Origin: Shewanella xiamenensis
GTDB lineage: Bacteria > Pseudomonadota > Gammaproteobacteria > Enterobacterales > Shewanellaceae
Length of the DNA: 64,000 nucleotides
Assembly: GCF_014647135.1 (NCBI RefSeq)
Contig: NZ_BMOP01000003.1
Location: 248,001-312,000, forward strand
Direction: 5' to 3'
In this document: positions 46,146 through 56,068 of the stretch, one piece after another
Numbering within the stretch: the stretch's first letter is position 1
Layout: every line of letters begins with the position of its first letter
Made by a program: the position numbers and the translations under genes
Notes under the pieces: model-generated
What the model was told of the DNA's origin: nothing
Seen by the model: the letters and a program-made list of their open reading frames with translations, nothing else
Databases searched by the model: none

Positions 46146-47504
46146 ATGAAAGACAGACACGGGCTGCTTAGCGCGCCAATTGGTCGTGTACTGCTCAACA
46201 TGAGCCTCCCTAACTTGATTGGCATTATGACCATTCTAGGTTTTAGCCTCGCTGACACTTTTTTTATCAGCCAATTAGGGACAGAGCCTTTAGCTGCAAT
46301 CAGTTTTACCTTTCCAGTAACGTTAATTATTTCCAGCATTGCCATTGGTGTGGGTGCAGGCGTTTCTACTAACCTTGGCAGGCTGATTGGCTCGGGTAAT
46401 GCGCCACGTGCCAAGGTGTTTTTGCACGATGCGCTGCTGCTGACCTTTATCCTTATCGCCAGTTTATCCGCCCTTGGCAGTATTTTTATCGAGCCACTGT
46501 TTAGTTTACTTGGCGCCAATGAAACCAGCTTGCCACTCATTCATGACTATATGATGTATTGGTATGTGGGCGCGCCACTGTTGGTGTTATTGATGGTGGG
46601 CAACCAAGGCTTACGCTCCACGGGCGACACTCGCTCACCAGCGATGATAATGATGCTGGCGGCGCTGATTAACTTAATCCTCGATCCTTTGCTTATCTTC
46701 GGTATTGGACCTTTTCCCCGTTTAGAGATCCAAGGGGCAGCGATTGCCACCCTGTTCTCATGGCTTGTCGCATTGTCGCTCTCGGGTTATTTGCTGATCA
46801 TCAAGCGGCGGATGCTTGAGCGGGCGGTATTTGATATCGATAGAATGCGTGCCAACTGGAGTAAACTTGCCCATATTGCCCAGCCTGCGGCCTTGATGAA
46901 TTTAATCAATCCGCTCGCCAATGCGGTGATTATGGCGATGCTGGCCCATATCGACCATAGCGCGGTGGCAGCGTTTGGTGCGGGTACGCGCTTAGAATCG
47001 GTGTTATTAATTGTGGTGATGGCATTATCATCGAGCCTCATGCCGTTTATCGCGCAAAATCTCGGTGCTGGTCAACCCCAAAGGGCGAAGCAGGCTTTGC
47101 TGCTATCGCTTAAATTTATCTTTGTATTCCAAACCTTACTCTATATTCCGCTGGCGTTTTTGGCCCAGCCACTCGCGAATTTATTTAGTACCGATCCGCA
47201 GGTGCTAGAGTGGTTAAGTTTTTATATTCTGGTGCTACCCTGCGCCTATGGCCCGCTGGGAATTGTGATTATCTTTGCCACGGCGCTTAATGCCTACCAT
47301 AGGCCGATGAGTTCGTTAGTGATTAACCTGTGCCGCTTAGTGCTATTGATGCTGCCACTGGCGGCGCTGGGATCTTATATTGATGGCGTAAAAGGCTTAT
47401 TACTCGCGCTCCCCATCACCAACCTCTTGATGGGGATTGCCTGTTATTACTTAGCGCAGCGGATTTGCGAGCCGACCAAGGTCACGACCGCCGACGCGAT
47501 TTAG
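46146..47504 (+). CDS. MATE-family multidrug exporter
   Basis: 452 aa, 12 membrane helices, inner membrane. Typical opening of the family: LLNMSLPNLIGIMTILGFSLADTFFISQLGTEPLAAISF, broken into helices 1 and 2. Later ARLE-like segments (FGAGTRLESVLLIVVMALSS and MPFIAQNLGAGQPQRAK) match helices 7-8. It probably extrudes drugs or cationic compounds with Na+ or H+. Single gene. It converges on the LysR gene with a 4-bp overlap of the stops. Confidence 0.9.
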   Translation: MKDRHGLLSAPIGRVLLNMSLPNLIGIMTILGFSLADTFFISQLGTEPLAAISFTFPVTLIISSIAIGVGAGVSTNLGRLIGSGNAPRAKVFLHDALLLTFILIASLSALGSIFIEPLFSLLGANETSLPLIHDYMMYWYVGAPLLVLLMVGNQGLRSTGDTRSPAMIMMLAALINLILDPLLIFGIGPFPRLEIQGAAIATLFSWLVALSLSGYLLIIKRRMLERAVFDIDRMRANWSKLAHIAQPAALMNLINPLANAVIMAMLAHIDHSAVAAFGAGTRLESVLLIVVMALSSSLMPFIAQNLGAGQPQRAKQALLLSLKFIFVFQTLLYIPLAFLAQPLANLFSTDPQVLEWLSFYILVLPCAYGPLGIVIIFATALNAYHRPMSSLVINLCRLVLLMLPLAALGSYIDGVKGLLLALPITNLLMGIACYYLAQRICEPTKVTTADAI

Positions 47505-48490
47505 GTTGTGCTTTTTAGGCTAAAACGCACATCATTGGGTGGGAAGGGCTCCTCCGATGCCTTACAAACTCGGCGCACACTTTGCGTGCTGAGATTAGTT
47601 GGTACACCTTTCGGCGCCAGTTCTTTAATAATAAAGTCGATAAAGCGTCTGCTGGCCAAGCTTACATAACGTCTTGATGGATAGGCTAAATAGCATTCGC
47701 CGGGATGGGACTCTATCTCAGGTAACAGGGTAATTAGCTGCCCTGAAGCCACAAAATCAGCCACCACTTCCGCAGGCGCATACACAATGCCGCGCCCTTG
47801 CAGGGCAAACTCTACCGCCACTTCAACACTGTTGGAGCAGAAATTTCCCCGAACCCGAACTTCCTGTTCGGCACCAATCCATAACTCATTAAAGATCTTG
47901 CCATTTGAGAGCCTAAATAAGGCCACATTATGGGACTCAATCTCCTGTGGAGTCTGCGGCATACCATGTTGCACTAGGTATTGGGGACTGGCATAAAAAC
48001 GCAAATCCGTGGTGAATATCGGCCGCACCACTAAATCTAAGGTATCTAATGCGGGTTCGACCACAAAGGCTACATCGAGATTATTCTTCACCATATCAAC
48101 AGATTCTGCGCTACTAATCACTTCAACCGTGAGCTTGGGATGCAGATCCATAAAACGGAAAATGGCTTGCATCAACACATTCATACTGTGGATAGGAAAC
48201 ATTTGAATGCGGAGATGGCCACTGATCTCAGCATCTTCGTTAGTCATCTCAAACAGAGTTTCATCGAGCTGCGCCAAGATATTCTGTGAACGTTGGTAAA
48301 AATGGCTTCCCGCCGAGGTCAGCGTCATCGAGCGGCTCTGTCGGTGGAATAGCTTGATATTCAGCTCATCTTCCAATGCCTGTAAACGCCGACTCACGGT
48401 CGATTTTGGTAAGTTAAGCAAATCCGCCGCTTCAATCAAACTGCCGGTTTCAGCGATTCGGTGAAATAACGCGAGGTCCTCTGTCTTCAT
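47501..48490 (-). CDS. LysR-family transcriptional regulator
   Basis: 329 aa from ATG 48490 (MKTEDLALFHRIAETGSL); the upstream extension has no ribosome site. The winged HTH is LIEAADLLNLPKSTVSRRLQALEDEL, followed by the usual linker helix and a substrate-binding domain. It is divergent from the RND efflux pair, whose first gene starts 128 bp away, and likely controls it. Confidence 0.9.
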   Translation of the reverse strand: MKTEDLALFHRIAETGSLIEAADLLNLPKSTVSRRLQALEDELNIKLFHRQSRSMTLTSAGSHFYQRSQNILAQLDETLFEMTNEDAEISGHLRIQMFPIHSMNVLMQAIFRFMDLHPKLTVEVISSAESVDMVKNNLDVAFVVEPALDTLDLVVRPIFTTDLRFYASPQYLVQHGMPQTPQEIESHNVALFRLSNGKIFNELWIGAEQEVRVRGNFCSNSVEVAVEFALQGRGIVYAPAEVVADFVASGQLITLLPEIESHPGECYLAYPSRRYVSLASRRFIDFIIKELAPKGVPTNLSTQSVRRVCKASEEPFPPNDVRFSLKSTT

Positions 48491-48618
48491 TTTTAACTTA
48501 ATATCAATCTCATTATGTGGGATTGATAATCCCAAAGTATCCCGTTTATTGCAACAACTTTAGCTGATATCTTCGCGCCCCTGAAATGCTGATAAATTGT
48601 TATTGAGGACTCTCCACC

Positions 48619-49701
48619 ATGAAAGCTTATCGACTTATTCCCTTGGCGGCGTTATTGCCAGCCCTGCTTACAGCCTGCACGCCAGCGGAAAGCTCGGTAC
48701 AGGCGAGTGTCATCAGACCCGTAAAACTGTTTGAGGTTGCCAAACTCGAGGGTGGAGATTTTAGAACCTTCCCCGCTCGGGTGAGCGCCAATAGCCGCGC
48801 AGAATTGTCCTTTCGCATTTCTGGGCAACTCACAGAGTTGGCGCTGGTAGAGGGGCAAAGTGTTAACCAAGGTAGCCTATTGGCTAAACTGGACGACAGG
48901 GATGCCTATAACAATTTAATGACCCGCGAAGCAGACCATGAACTGTTAGCGGCGGATTTTCAGCGTAAAACCGAACTCCTAAAGCGTAAATTAATCTCCC
49001 AAGCCGAGTTTGATAGCGCCCAAGCACAGCTTAAATCGGCCAAAGCCGCCTTAGCTGCCGCCCGTGACCAGTTAAGTTATACCAAGCTTATCGCCCCTTT
49101 TAGTGGCACTGTGGCCAAACGTTTAGTGGATAACCACCAAATTGTGCAGGCTAATCAAGGAATATTAACCCTACAAAACAACCATTTGCTCGATGTGAGT
49201 ATTCAAGTCCCCGAGTCAATGGCCGCGGGTTTAAACACTTATATCCAGCAGCAAAAGTTTGTCGCTAAAGTGCGTTTTAGTGCATTAGCAGGCATGGAGT
49301 TTGATGCGAAATTCAAGGAGTACTCCACCCAAGTTACGCCCGGCACTCAGGCCTATGAAGTGGTGTTTTCCCTACCACAACCCAAGGATATTCAATTACT
49401 TCCAGGGATGAGCGCTGAATTAACACTAGCCTTAATGAAAAGCCCAAGCCAAGCAGCATCGGCCATAGTGCCAGTCACCGCTATCGATAAACGCGATCAG
49501 GATGGCCGCGTCCAAGTGTGGGTCTATCAAACGCAATCGGGCGAAGTGAAACCCGCTGCTGTCACCTTAGGCCGAGTCACCAGTGAAGGTGTTGAAGTGC
49601 TTGGCGGTATTAATAATGGCGATTTAATTGTCAGTGCAGGTGTATCCCAATTATCCGACGGGATGAAAGTCAAACCACTACGCTGGCAGCGCGGAGTTTA
49701 A
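48619..49701 (+). CDS. RND efflux periplasmic adaptor (membrane fusion) lipoprotein
   Basis: 360 aa. Lipoprotein signal LLTACTP with Cys20. A lipoyl/hairpin/barrel layout follows: RPVKLFEVAKLEGGDFRTFPARVSANSRAELSFRISGQ is the barrel-lipoyl half, LLKRKLISQAEFDSAQAQLKSAKAAL is the coiled coil, and LIAPFSGTVAKRLVDNHQIVQANQGIL the second lipoyl half. It links the RND pump to an outer-membrane channel; the channel gene is not here. It is 3 bp from the pump gene. Confidence 0.92.
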   Translation: MKAYRLIPLAALLPALLTACTPAESSVQASVIRPVKLFEVAKLEGGDFRTFPARVSANSRAELSFRISGQLTELALVEGQSVNQGSLLAKLDDRDAYNNLMTREADHELLAADFQRKTELLKRKLISQAEFDSAQAQLKSAKAALAAARDQLSYTKLIAPFSGTVAKRLVDNHQIVQANQGILTLQNNHLLDVSIQVPESMAAGLNTYIQQQKFVAKVRFSALAGMEFDAKFKEYSTQVTPGTQAYEVVFSLPQPKDIQLLPGMSAELTLALMKSPSQAASAIVPVTAIDKRDQDGRVQVWVYQTQSGEVKPAAVTLGRVTSEGVEVLGGINNGDLIVSAGVSQLSDGMKVKPLRWQRGV

Positions 49702-49704
49702 TCC

Positions 49705-52700
49705 ATGAATATTGCTGAGTATTCAATCCGCCACAAAGTCATCAGTTGGATGTTTGTATTACTGCTACTCGTGGGCGGTAGTGTGAGCTTTACCGGTCTT
49801 GGGCAGTTAGAGTTTCCCGAATTTACCATTAAAGAAGCCCTAGTGATCACCGCCTATCCGGGTGCATCGCCAGAGCAAGTGGAAGAAGAAGTCACCCTTC
49901 CCCTCGAAGATGCCTTGCAGCAGCTCGATGCGGTTAAGCACGTAACCTCCATTAACAGTGCGGGTTTGTCGCAGATCCAAATTGAGGTCAAAGAAACCTA
50001 TGACAAAACGAGCCTGCCGCAGGTGTGGGATGAAGTACGTCGTAAGGTCAACGACACCGCAGGACAACTGCCTCCCGGCACTAGCACGCCCAAAGTCTAT
50101 GACGACTTTGGCGATGTGTACGGCATTTTGTTTAATCTCTCAGGGCCTGACTATAGTAACCGTGAATTAAGCAATTATGCCGATTATTTGCGCCGCGAAC
50201 TGGTACTGGTGCCAGGGGTCAAAAAGGTTTCAGTTGCGGGCAGCGTAACTGAGCAGGTTGTGATTGAAATATCACAACAAAAACTCTCGGCACTGGGGTT
50301 AGATCAAAGCTATATCCACGGCCTGATTAACAATCAAAACGTGGTCTCCAACGCGGGCAGTTTAGTGGTGGGCGATAATCGTATTCGCATCCATCCCACC
50401 GGAGAATTTAGCAGTGTGCAGGATCTCGCACGTCTGATCGTCAGCCCGCCCGGCAGCACTGAGCTTATCTATCTTGGTGATATTGCCCATATAGAAAAAG
50501 ATTATGATGAAACCCCTGACGTGCTCTATCACAACCGTGGCGAAGCCGCCCTCTCCCTTGGGATTTCCTTTTCAAGTGGCGTCAACGTGGTCGAAGTGGG
50601 TAAAAGCGTTAGCGAGCGCCTTGCCGAACTGGAGTCTCAGCGCCCAATAGGGATGAGCTTAGACACGGTTTATAACCAAAGTTTGGCGGTGGATGACACA
50701 GTAAATGGCTTTTTGATCAATCTATTAGAATCGATTGCCATCGTTATTGCCGTACTCTTGCTGTTTATGGGTTTACGCTCAGGCTTATTGATGGGGGTCA
50801 TCTTACTGTTGACCATTCTCGGTACTTTTATCGTGATGAAAGTGCTAGGTATTGAACTGCAACTGATCTCCCTCGGCGCGCTGATTATTGCTTTGGGCAT
50901 GTTGGTCGATAACGCCATTGTGGTGACAGAAGGCATTTTGATTGGTCTGCGTCGTGGTAAGACTCGCCTCGAAGCCGCCAAACAAATTGTGTCGCAAACT
51001 CAGTGGCCACTGCTTGGTGCCACCGTTATTGCGATTATAGCCTTTGCACCGATTGGCTTATCGCAAAATGCCGCGGGGGAGTTTTGTCGCTCACTGTTCC
51101 AAGTGTTGATGATTTCCTTATTTATCAGTTGGATTACCGCGATCACCCTGACGCCTTTCTTCTGCCATTTGCTGTTTAAAGATGCCCCCGCAGATGAGGA
51201 AGAGCAGGACCCATACAAGGGCTGGTTCTTTAGCATATACCGCGCGAGCTTAACCTTTGCCCTACGTTTTAGAATCGCCAGCATTTTATTAGTCGGTGCC
51301 ATGCTCGTTAGCGCAGTGATTGGCTTTGGTCATATCAAGAATGTGTTCTTCCCAGCATCTAATACGCCCATCTTCTTTGTCGATATTTGGATGCCAGAAG
51401 GTACAGATATTAAAGGCACTGAACGCTTTACCGCCGATATTGAGCAGCAGTTACTCAAGCAAGCCGAGGAACAACATAGTGGCTTAAAACACTTAACAAC
51501 GGTCATTGGCCAAGGTGCGCAGCGGTTTGTGTTGCCCTATCAACCCGAAAAGGGCTATCCAGCCTATGCGCAGCTCATTATTGAAATGGCAGATTTAGCC
51601 TCCTTAAAAGTCTATATGCCAGAGCTAGAAACCTTTTTAAATCAGAGATTCCCGCAGGCACAGTTCAGATTAAAGAACATGGAAAACGGCCCTTCTCCCG
51701 CCGCGAAGATTGAGGCTCGCTTCTACGGTGATGATCCCGAAGTACTGCGTACTCTAGGCGCTCAAGCCGAAGCCATCTTCCATGCGGAGCCGAGTATGGA
51801 CGGTATTCGCCATGACTGGCGCAACCAAGTGACTTTAATTCGTCCGCAATTAGAAAATGCTCAAGCAAGGGAAACGGGGATCAGTAAACAGGATCTGGAT
51901 AACGCACTGTTAGTTAACTTTAGCGGCAAACAGATTGGCCTGTACCGTGAAACCAGCCATTTACTCCCCATCGTTGCCCGCGCACCCGCCGAGGAACGTT
52001 TACAGGCGGACAGCCTGTGGAAACTGCAAATCTGGAGTAGCGAGCACAGCACCTTTGTACCAGCAACGCAAGTTGTAAGCAGCTTCGATACTCAATGGGA
52101 AAACCCCTTAGTAAAACGTCGCGATCGGATGCGGATGTTAGCCGTTTTAGCCGACCCTAAACTGGGTAGCGATGAAACCGCCGACTCAGTATTACGTAAA
52201 GTCAAAGCTAAGGTCGAAGCCATCAGCTTGCCTGCGGGTTACCACTTAGAATGGGGTGGCGAGTATGAAACGGCGGGCGAAGCCCAAACCGCGGTATTTA
52301 GCTCAATTCCACTGGGTTACTTGGCGATGTTTTTAATCACAGTGTTCCTGTTTAACTCGGTACGCCAGCCGTTAGTGATTTGGTTTACCGTGCCATTGGC
52401 CTTGATTGGGGTATCGGCGGGATTATTGATTTTCGACGCGCCCTTTAGCTTTATGGCGCTGCTGGGACTACTGAGTCTATCGGGCATGGTGATTAAAAAC
52501 GGTATTGTATTGGTTGACCAGATCAACCTCGAACTCAGTGAAGGCAAAGCCGCCTATTTAGCTTTAATCGATTCCTGTGTTAGCCGCGTTCGCCCTGTGA
52601 TGATGGCGGCGATCACGACCATGCTCGGGATGATACCTCTGATCCCCGACGCCTTTTTCGGCTCCATGGCGATCACTATCATCTTTGGTTTAGGTTTTGC

Positions 52701-52788
52701 GTCGCTGCTGACCCTTATCGTGCTGCCAGTGATGTACAGCTTGGCCTTTAACATCAAACCGAATGCGGTGGCGAGCGAGAAACACTAG
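49705..52788 (+). CDS. RND-family efflux pump (AcrB-like permease)
   Basis: 1027-aa inner-membrane proton-driven pump, 12 helices and two large periplasmic loops. It starts MNIAEYSIRHKVISWMFVLL and has the family's AYPGASPEQVEEEVTLPLE. The helix-4 proton relay is in GALIIALGMLVDNAIVVTEG (paired acidic residues), and the second set is near GMVIKNGIVLVDQ. Substrates could be drugs, dyes or organic solvents; not a CusA-type metal pump since its Met cluster is missing. Forms an operon with the adaptor gene. Confidence 0.93.
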   Translation: MNIAEYSIRHKVISWMFVLLLLVGGSVSFTGLGQLEFPEFTIKEALVITAYPGASPEQVEEEVTLPLEDALQQLDAVKHVTSINSAGLSQIQIEVKETYDKTSLPQVWDEVRRKVNDTAGQLPPGTSTPKVYDDFGDVYGILFNLSGPDYSNRELSNYADYLRRELVLVPGVKKVSVAGSVTEQVVIEISQQKLSALGLDQSYIHGLINNQNVVSNAGSLVVGDNRIRIHPTGEFSSVQDLARLIVSPPGSTELIYLGDIAHIEKDYDETPDVLYHNRGEAALSLGISFSSGVNVVEVGKSVSERLAELESQRPIGMSLDTVYNQSLAVDDTVNGFLINLLESIAIVIAVLLLFMGLRSGLLMGVILLLTILGTFIVMKVLGIELQLISLGALIIALGMLVDNAIVVTEGILIGLRRGKTRLEAAKQIVSQTQWPLLGATVIAIIAFAPIGLSQNAAGEFCRSLFQVLMISLFISWITAITLTPFFCHLLFKDAPADEEEQDPYKGWFFSIYRASLTFALRFRIASILLVGAMLVSAVIGFGHIKNVFFPASNTPIFFVDIWMPEGTDIKGTERFTADIEQQLLKQAEEQHSGLKHLTTVIGQGAQRFVLPYQPEKGYPAYAQLIIEMADLASLKVYMPELETFLNQRFPQAQFRLKNMENGPSPAAKIEARFYGDDPEVLRTLGAQAEAIFHAEPSMDGIRHDWRNQVTLIRPQLENAQARETGISKQDLDNALLVNFSGKQIGLYRETSHLLPIVARAPAEERLQADSLWKLQIWSSEHSTFVPATQVVSSFDTQWENPLVKRRDRMRMLAVLADPKLGSDETADSVLRKVKAKVEAISLPAGYHLEWGGEYETAGEAQTAVFSSIPLGYLAMFLITVFLFNSVRQPLVIWFTVPLALIGVSAGLLIFDAPFSFMALLGLLSLSGMVIKNGIVLVDQINLELSEGKAAYLALIDSCVSRVRPVMMAAITTMLGMIPLIPDAFFGSMAITIIFGLGFASLLTLIVLPVMYSLAFNIKPNAVASEKH

Positions 52789-52819
52789 CCCGCCACTCCC
52801 CCTAAACGCTTCCCGGCGT

Positions 52820-52858
52820 GGCCGATCGATGCTGCTTATTAGCATCGATTGGCCTTTT
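52820..52858 (+). terminator. Terminator of the RND operon
   Basis: A near-perfect stem (52820-52833 with 52841-52854, one mismatch) and a T4 tail follow the pump stop by 31 bp. Confidence 0.88.
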
Positions 52859-52942
52859 CATATTGGGATGTCGAAGAATAGCGGCTAACCCCGATAACTT
52901 GAGGCTTTACACAGAGGAAAGAAAGTCGAGCTGAAAAGCGGA

Positions 52943-53533
52943 TTACGCCTTTGGATCTTTGGGTTGCTCGTCTTTATCCACCAATTGATGGCTTTCAGGA
53001 CGTTTATCGCTAGGGTCGGCCTTATGTTCAAAGTCGCCTTCGTACACATTGCCATCGGCATGTTTATTTTGCTCAAAGGGAGGTTGATCGAAAGGATTTG
53101 TTTGTGAGCCAGAATGAGAGCCAAAGGGACCCGCACCAAAACCGCCGTGCATACCGCCTTGTAAGCCCGACACCACTCGCAGTTGCATACGTTTAAACAC
53201 TAAGGCTGCTATCGGACGACGGGTTAAAGGAGTGAGCAACAATAAACCAATAAAATCAGTCACAAATCCAGGGATAACCAGCAACACCCCCGCCATGGCT
53301 AGCATCATACCTTCGACAATTTCTTGCCCTGGCGCCTCACCGCGCGCGAGTTTTTGCTGCACTTGCATTAGAGTACTTAATCCTTGACTGCGTACTAAAG
53401 ACACGCCCAATACAGCAGTAAATAATACAAGGCCAATAGTGGTCCAAGTACCCAGCACCTCACCCACGCGGATTAACACTGACAGCTCAACAACTGGGAT
53501 CAGCACAAATAATAAAAATAGGATTAAAAACAT
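52943..53533 (-). CDS. fxsA: FxsA-family membrane protein
   Basis: 196 aa. Membrane helices occupy residues 1-20, 25-45 and 77-100, with VELSVLIRVGEVLGTWTTIG, LVRSQGL and PGFVTDFIGLLLL as diagnostic FxsA motifs. The C-terminal 70 residues are Gly/Gln/Asp/His-rich and acidic, longer than in E. coli FxsA. In E. coli overproduction of FxsA affects F-plasmid exclusion of phage T7. It is divergent from cutA. Confidence 0.88.
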   Translation of the reverse strand: MFLILFLLFVLIPVVELSVLIRVGEVLGTWTTIGLVLFTAVLGVSLVRSQGLSTLMQVQQKLARGEAPGQEIVEGMMLAMAGVLLVIPGFVTDFIGLLLLTPLTRRPIAALVFKRMQLRVVSGLQGGMHGGFGAGPFGSHSGSQTNPFDQPPFEQNKHADGNVYEGDFEHKADPSDKRPESHQLVDKDEQPKDPKA

Positions 53534-53755
53534 ACCGACCTCAGATTTATCTTGCTCGTTTGAAAACTAAATGGGGGCAATCCGGTCTTAATTCAAGTCA
53601 TTAGGGCGCAGACTGCGCTAAAGCGGTGAAACTTCTGATAGTTAGCTCACTCTTTCGTTAAGCCGTTAATGTATGAGACCATAAAAACACGTAAAGTAGC
53701 TTAGCCTAATAGGCTTAAGCGAAGTTTAAGATTGTTAGGGGACGATACCCACACT

Positions 53756-54079
53756 ATGCAACCTCAGTATTTAATGGTCAGCACTAGCTGTCCAGACGAC
53801 GTTCATGCCAATCGCATCGCCCATGCGTTAGTGGAAGCGCGTATCGCGGCTTGTGTGCATATTTCAGCACCCATCCGCTCGGTCTATACGTGGGAAGGAA
53901 AAATCTGTGAAGAGCAAGAAATTAGCTTACACATTAAATGTTTACAAACTCTCTATCCAGAGTTAGAACAGCTTGTGCTTAAACTTCACCCTTATCAAGT
54001 GCCTGAAATTATTGCCGTACCCGTCACTCACGGGCTACCAGCCTACTTAGATTGGATAAAAGATAACACTCAGCCATGA
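53756..54079 (+). CDS. cutA: Divalent-cation tolerance protein CutA
   Basis: 107 aa from ATG 53756. CutA1 fold motifs: YLMVSTSCPDDVHANRIAHALVEARIAACVHI, broken as strand-helix-strand, then SVYTWEGKICEEQEISLHIK and VPEIIAVPVTHGLPAYLDWI. A trimer that binds copper and other divalent metals. It overlaps dsbD by 4 bp, the standard cutA-dsbD (dipZ) arrangement. Confidence 0.93.
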   Translation: MQPQYLMVSTSCPDDVHANRIAHALVEARIAACVHISAPIRSVYTWEGKICEEQEISLHIKCLQTLYPELEQLVLKLHPYQVPEIIAVPVTHGLPAYLDWIKDNTQP

Positions 54080-55917
54080 AAAAACTACTTAGCCTTACCT
54101 TTACTGCATTATTGCTTCTCGCGCCTCTCACTCTAAGTGGCAATGCTTTTGCGAATAACTTTGGTTTTCTAAAAAGCGAACCTGAGTTAATGCCCGTTGA
54201 TCAAGCCTTTGCCTTTGATTTTAAGCAGGAAGGCAATAAGGTTACCCTTAATTGGGTGATTGCAGACGGCTACTACATGTACCGCGATAAACTCAAATTT
54301 AGTGTCAATGGCGCTGAATTGGGCACTATTGACCTACCAAAGGGCAAGCCCCATAACGATGAGTATTTTGGTGAACAAGAGGTTTACTACACCTATATCG
54401 ACATTCCCGTTGGCCTAAAGCAAGCGGATGAAAACAGTACCTTAAGCGTCACCTTTATGGGCTGCGCCGAGGGTAAACTCTGTTATCCACCAACCAAGCG
54501 CGATGTCAGCTTAAAACCGGTAGCAGCTAATGATGGGCAAATCGCCTCTAGCGCAGACAGCGGCGAAAATACCAAGCCTGCCGCCACTGACACAGATGCC
54601 AAAGCAAGCAGCGCCCCTGCTAAGCCGATTACTCAGCAGGATAGCCTAAGCCAGATGTTGTCTAACGACAGTTTACTCTGGACCTTAGTGATCTTCTTCG
54701 GCTTAGGGATTGGCTTAGCGCTCACCCCTTGCGTATTCCCCATGTATCCGATTTTATCGGGCATTATTGTTGGTCAAGGGCAAAAACTGTCGACCGCCAA
54801 AGCCTTCACCCTGTCGATGGCCTATGTGCAAGGTATGGCAATCACCTACTCGATTTTAGGTTTAGTCGTCGCGTCGGCGGGGATGAAATACCAAGCGGCG
54901 CTGCAACATCCCGCTGTGCTCGTGGTATTAGCCATCCTGTTCTTTGTACTCAGTTTATCCATGTTTGGCTTGTACGATCTCAAACTGCCTTCAAGCTGGC
55001 AGGAGAAGATGAACTCGATTTCCAACAATCAAAAAGGCGGCAATCTGATTGGCGTATTTTTGATGGGAGTGATCTCAGGATTGGTCGCCTCGCCTTGCAC
55101 CACGGCTCCACTTTCTGGCGCCTTAGTCTATGTGGCGCAAACCGGGGATTTATTACAAGGCTTCCTCGCGCTGTATGTACTGAGTATGGGCATGGGCGTA
55201 CCACTACTTATCATCGGCACCTCGGGTGGTAAGTTACTGCCTCGCGCTGGCGCTTGGATGAATATCATTAAAACCGTGTTTGGCTTCCTGCTGATTGCAG
55301 TATCGATTGTGATGCTTGGCCGTATTTGGACGGGCGTGGTTTCCGATATGCTTTGGTCGCTTTGGGGCATTAGCTTCACCGGTTACCTGATGCACCAAAA
55401 TAAGCTCAGCGCCTTTAACTGGAAACAAACCGTACGCTCAGTGCTACTCACCTTAACCCTGCTGGCAAGCTTCTCCTATGGCTTCCAAGCCGTGATGGGT
55501 CACTTTGGCTTTAGCCACAGTCCGGTTGCGACTGCGACAACGACTGAGCAAGCCCATGGCTTTAAACGGATAAAATCCATTGAAGATTTGGACCGCGAAA
55601 TTGCCGCTGCCACGGCAGTTGGTAAGCCTGTGATGCTGGATCTCTACGCTGACTGGTGTGTGGCTTGTAAAGAGTTTGAAGCCATTACCTTTAAAGACGC
55701 CGAAGTATTAGCGCGAATGAACAAAATCGTGCTGCTGCAAGCGGATGTCACTAAGAGTGATGCTGTGGATGTCGCTCTGCTTGAAAAATACAATGTCCTC
55801 GGTTTACCGACATTATTGATGTTTAACGAGCAAGGTGAACAGCGAGAAGATTTAAGGGTAACCGGCTTTATGGGTCCCAAGGAGTTTGCAGCTCATTTAG
55901 ATCACTTGGTGAAATAA
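54076..55917 (+). CDS. dsbD: Thiol:disulfide interchange protein DsbD
   Basis: 613 aa. Signal peptide ends near residue 26. The N-terminal alpha domain has CAEGKLCYPP (Cys pair at 6-residue spacing). The eight-helix beta domain has the Cys of LTPCVFPMYPIL and ASPCTTAPLSGAL. The C-terminal gamma domain is a thioredoxin fold with CVAC in YADWCVACKEFE. It passes electrons from cytoplasmic thioredoxin to periplasmic DsbC, DsbG and CcmG. Needed for the c-type cytochromes so common in this organism. Overlaps cutA; ends at a strong terminator. Confidence 0.96.
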   Translation: MKKLLSLTFTALLLLAPLTLSGNAFANNFGFLKSEPELMPVDQAFAFDFKQEGNKVTLNWVIADGYYMYRDKLKFSVNGAELGTIDLPKGKPHNDEYFGEQEVYYTYIDIPVGLKQADENSTLSVTFMGCAEGKLCYPPTKRDVSLKPVAANDGQIASSADSGENTKPAATDTDAKASSAPAKPITQQDSLSQMLSNDSLLWTLVIFFGLGIGLALTPCVFPMYPILSGIIVGQGQKLSTAKAFTLSMAYVQGMAITYSILGLVVASAGMKYQAALQHPAVLVVLAILFFVLSLSMFGLYDLKLPSSWQEKMNSISNNQKGGNLIGVFLMGVISGLVASPCTTAPLSGALVYVAQTGDLLQGFLALYVLSMGMGVPLLIIGTSGGKLLPRAGAWMNIIKTVFGFLLIAVSIVMLGRIWTGVVSDMLWSLWGISFTGYLMHQNKLSAFNWKQTVRSVLLTLTLLASFSYGFQAVMGHFGFSHSPVATATTTEQAHGFKRIKSIEDLDREIAAATAVGKPVMLDLYADWCVACKEFEAITFKDAEVLARMNKIVLLQADVTKSDAVDVALLEKYNVLGLPTLLMFNEQGEQREDLRVTGFMGPKEFAAHLDHLVK

Positions 55918-55967
55918 TCTCGACTAAACGCTAACACTCCTCTGCGGCGTTTTAGCGTAAAATCAAC

Positions 55968-56004
55968 AAAAAGCGGACTTTTTTCATTAAAAGTCCGCTT
56001 TTTT
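55968..56004 (+). terminator. Terminator of cutA-dsbD
   Basis: AAAAAGCGGACTTTT with AAAAGTCCGCTTTTT (55968-55982 and 55989-56003) form a stem of 14-15 bp with a T-tail, 50 bp after the dsbD stop. Confidence 0.92.
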
Positions 56005-56068
56005 ATCGCGCTGTCATCGATTTCTTATACAATCCTTGTTTATCGTGGACTTTTTAGATTGGAGCATT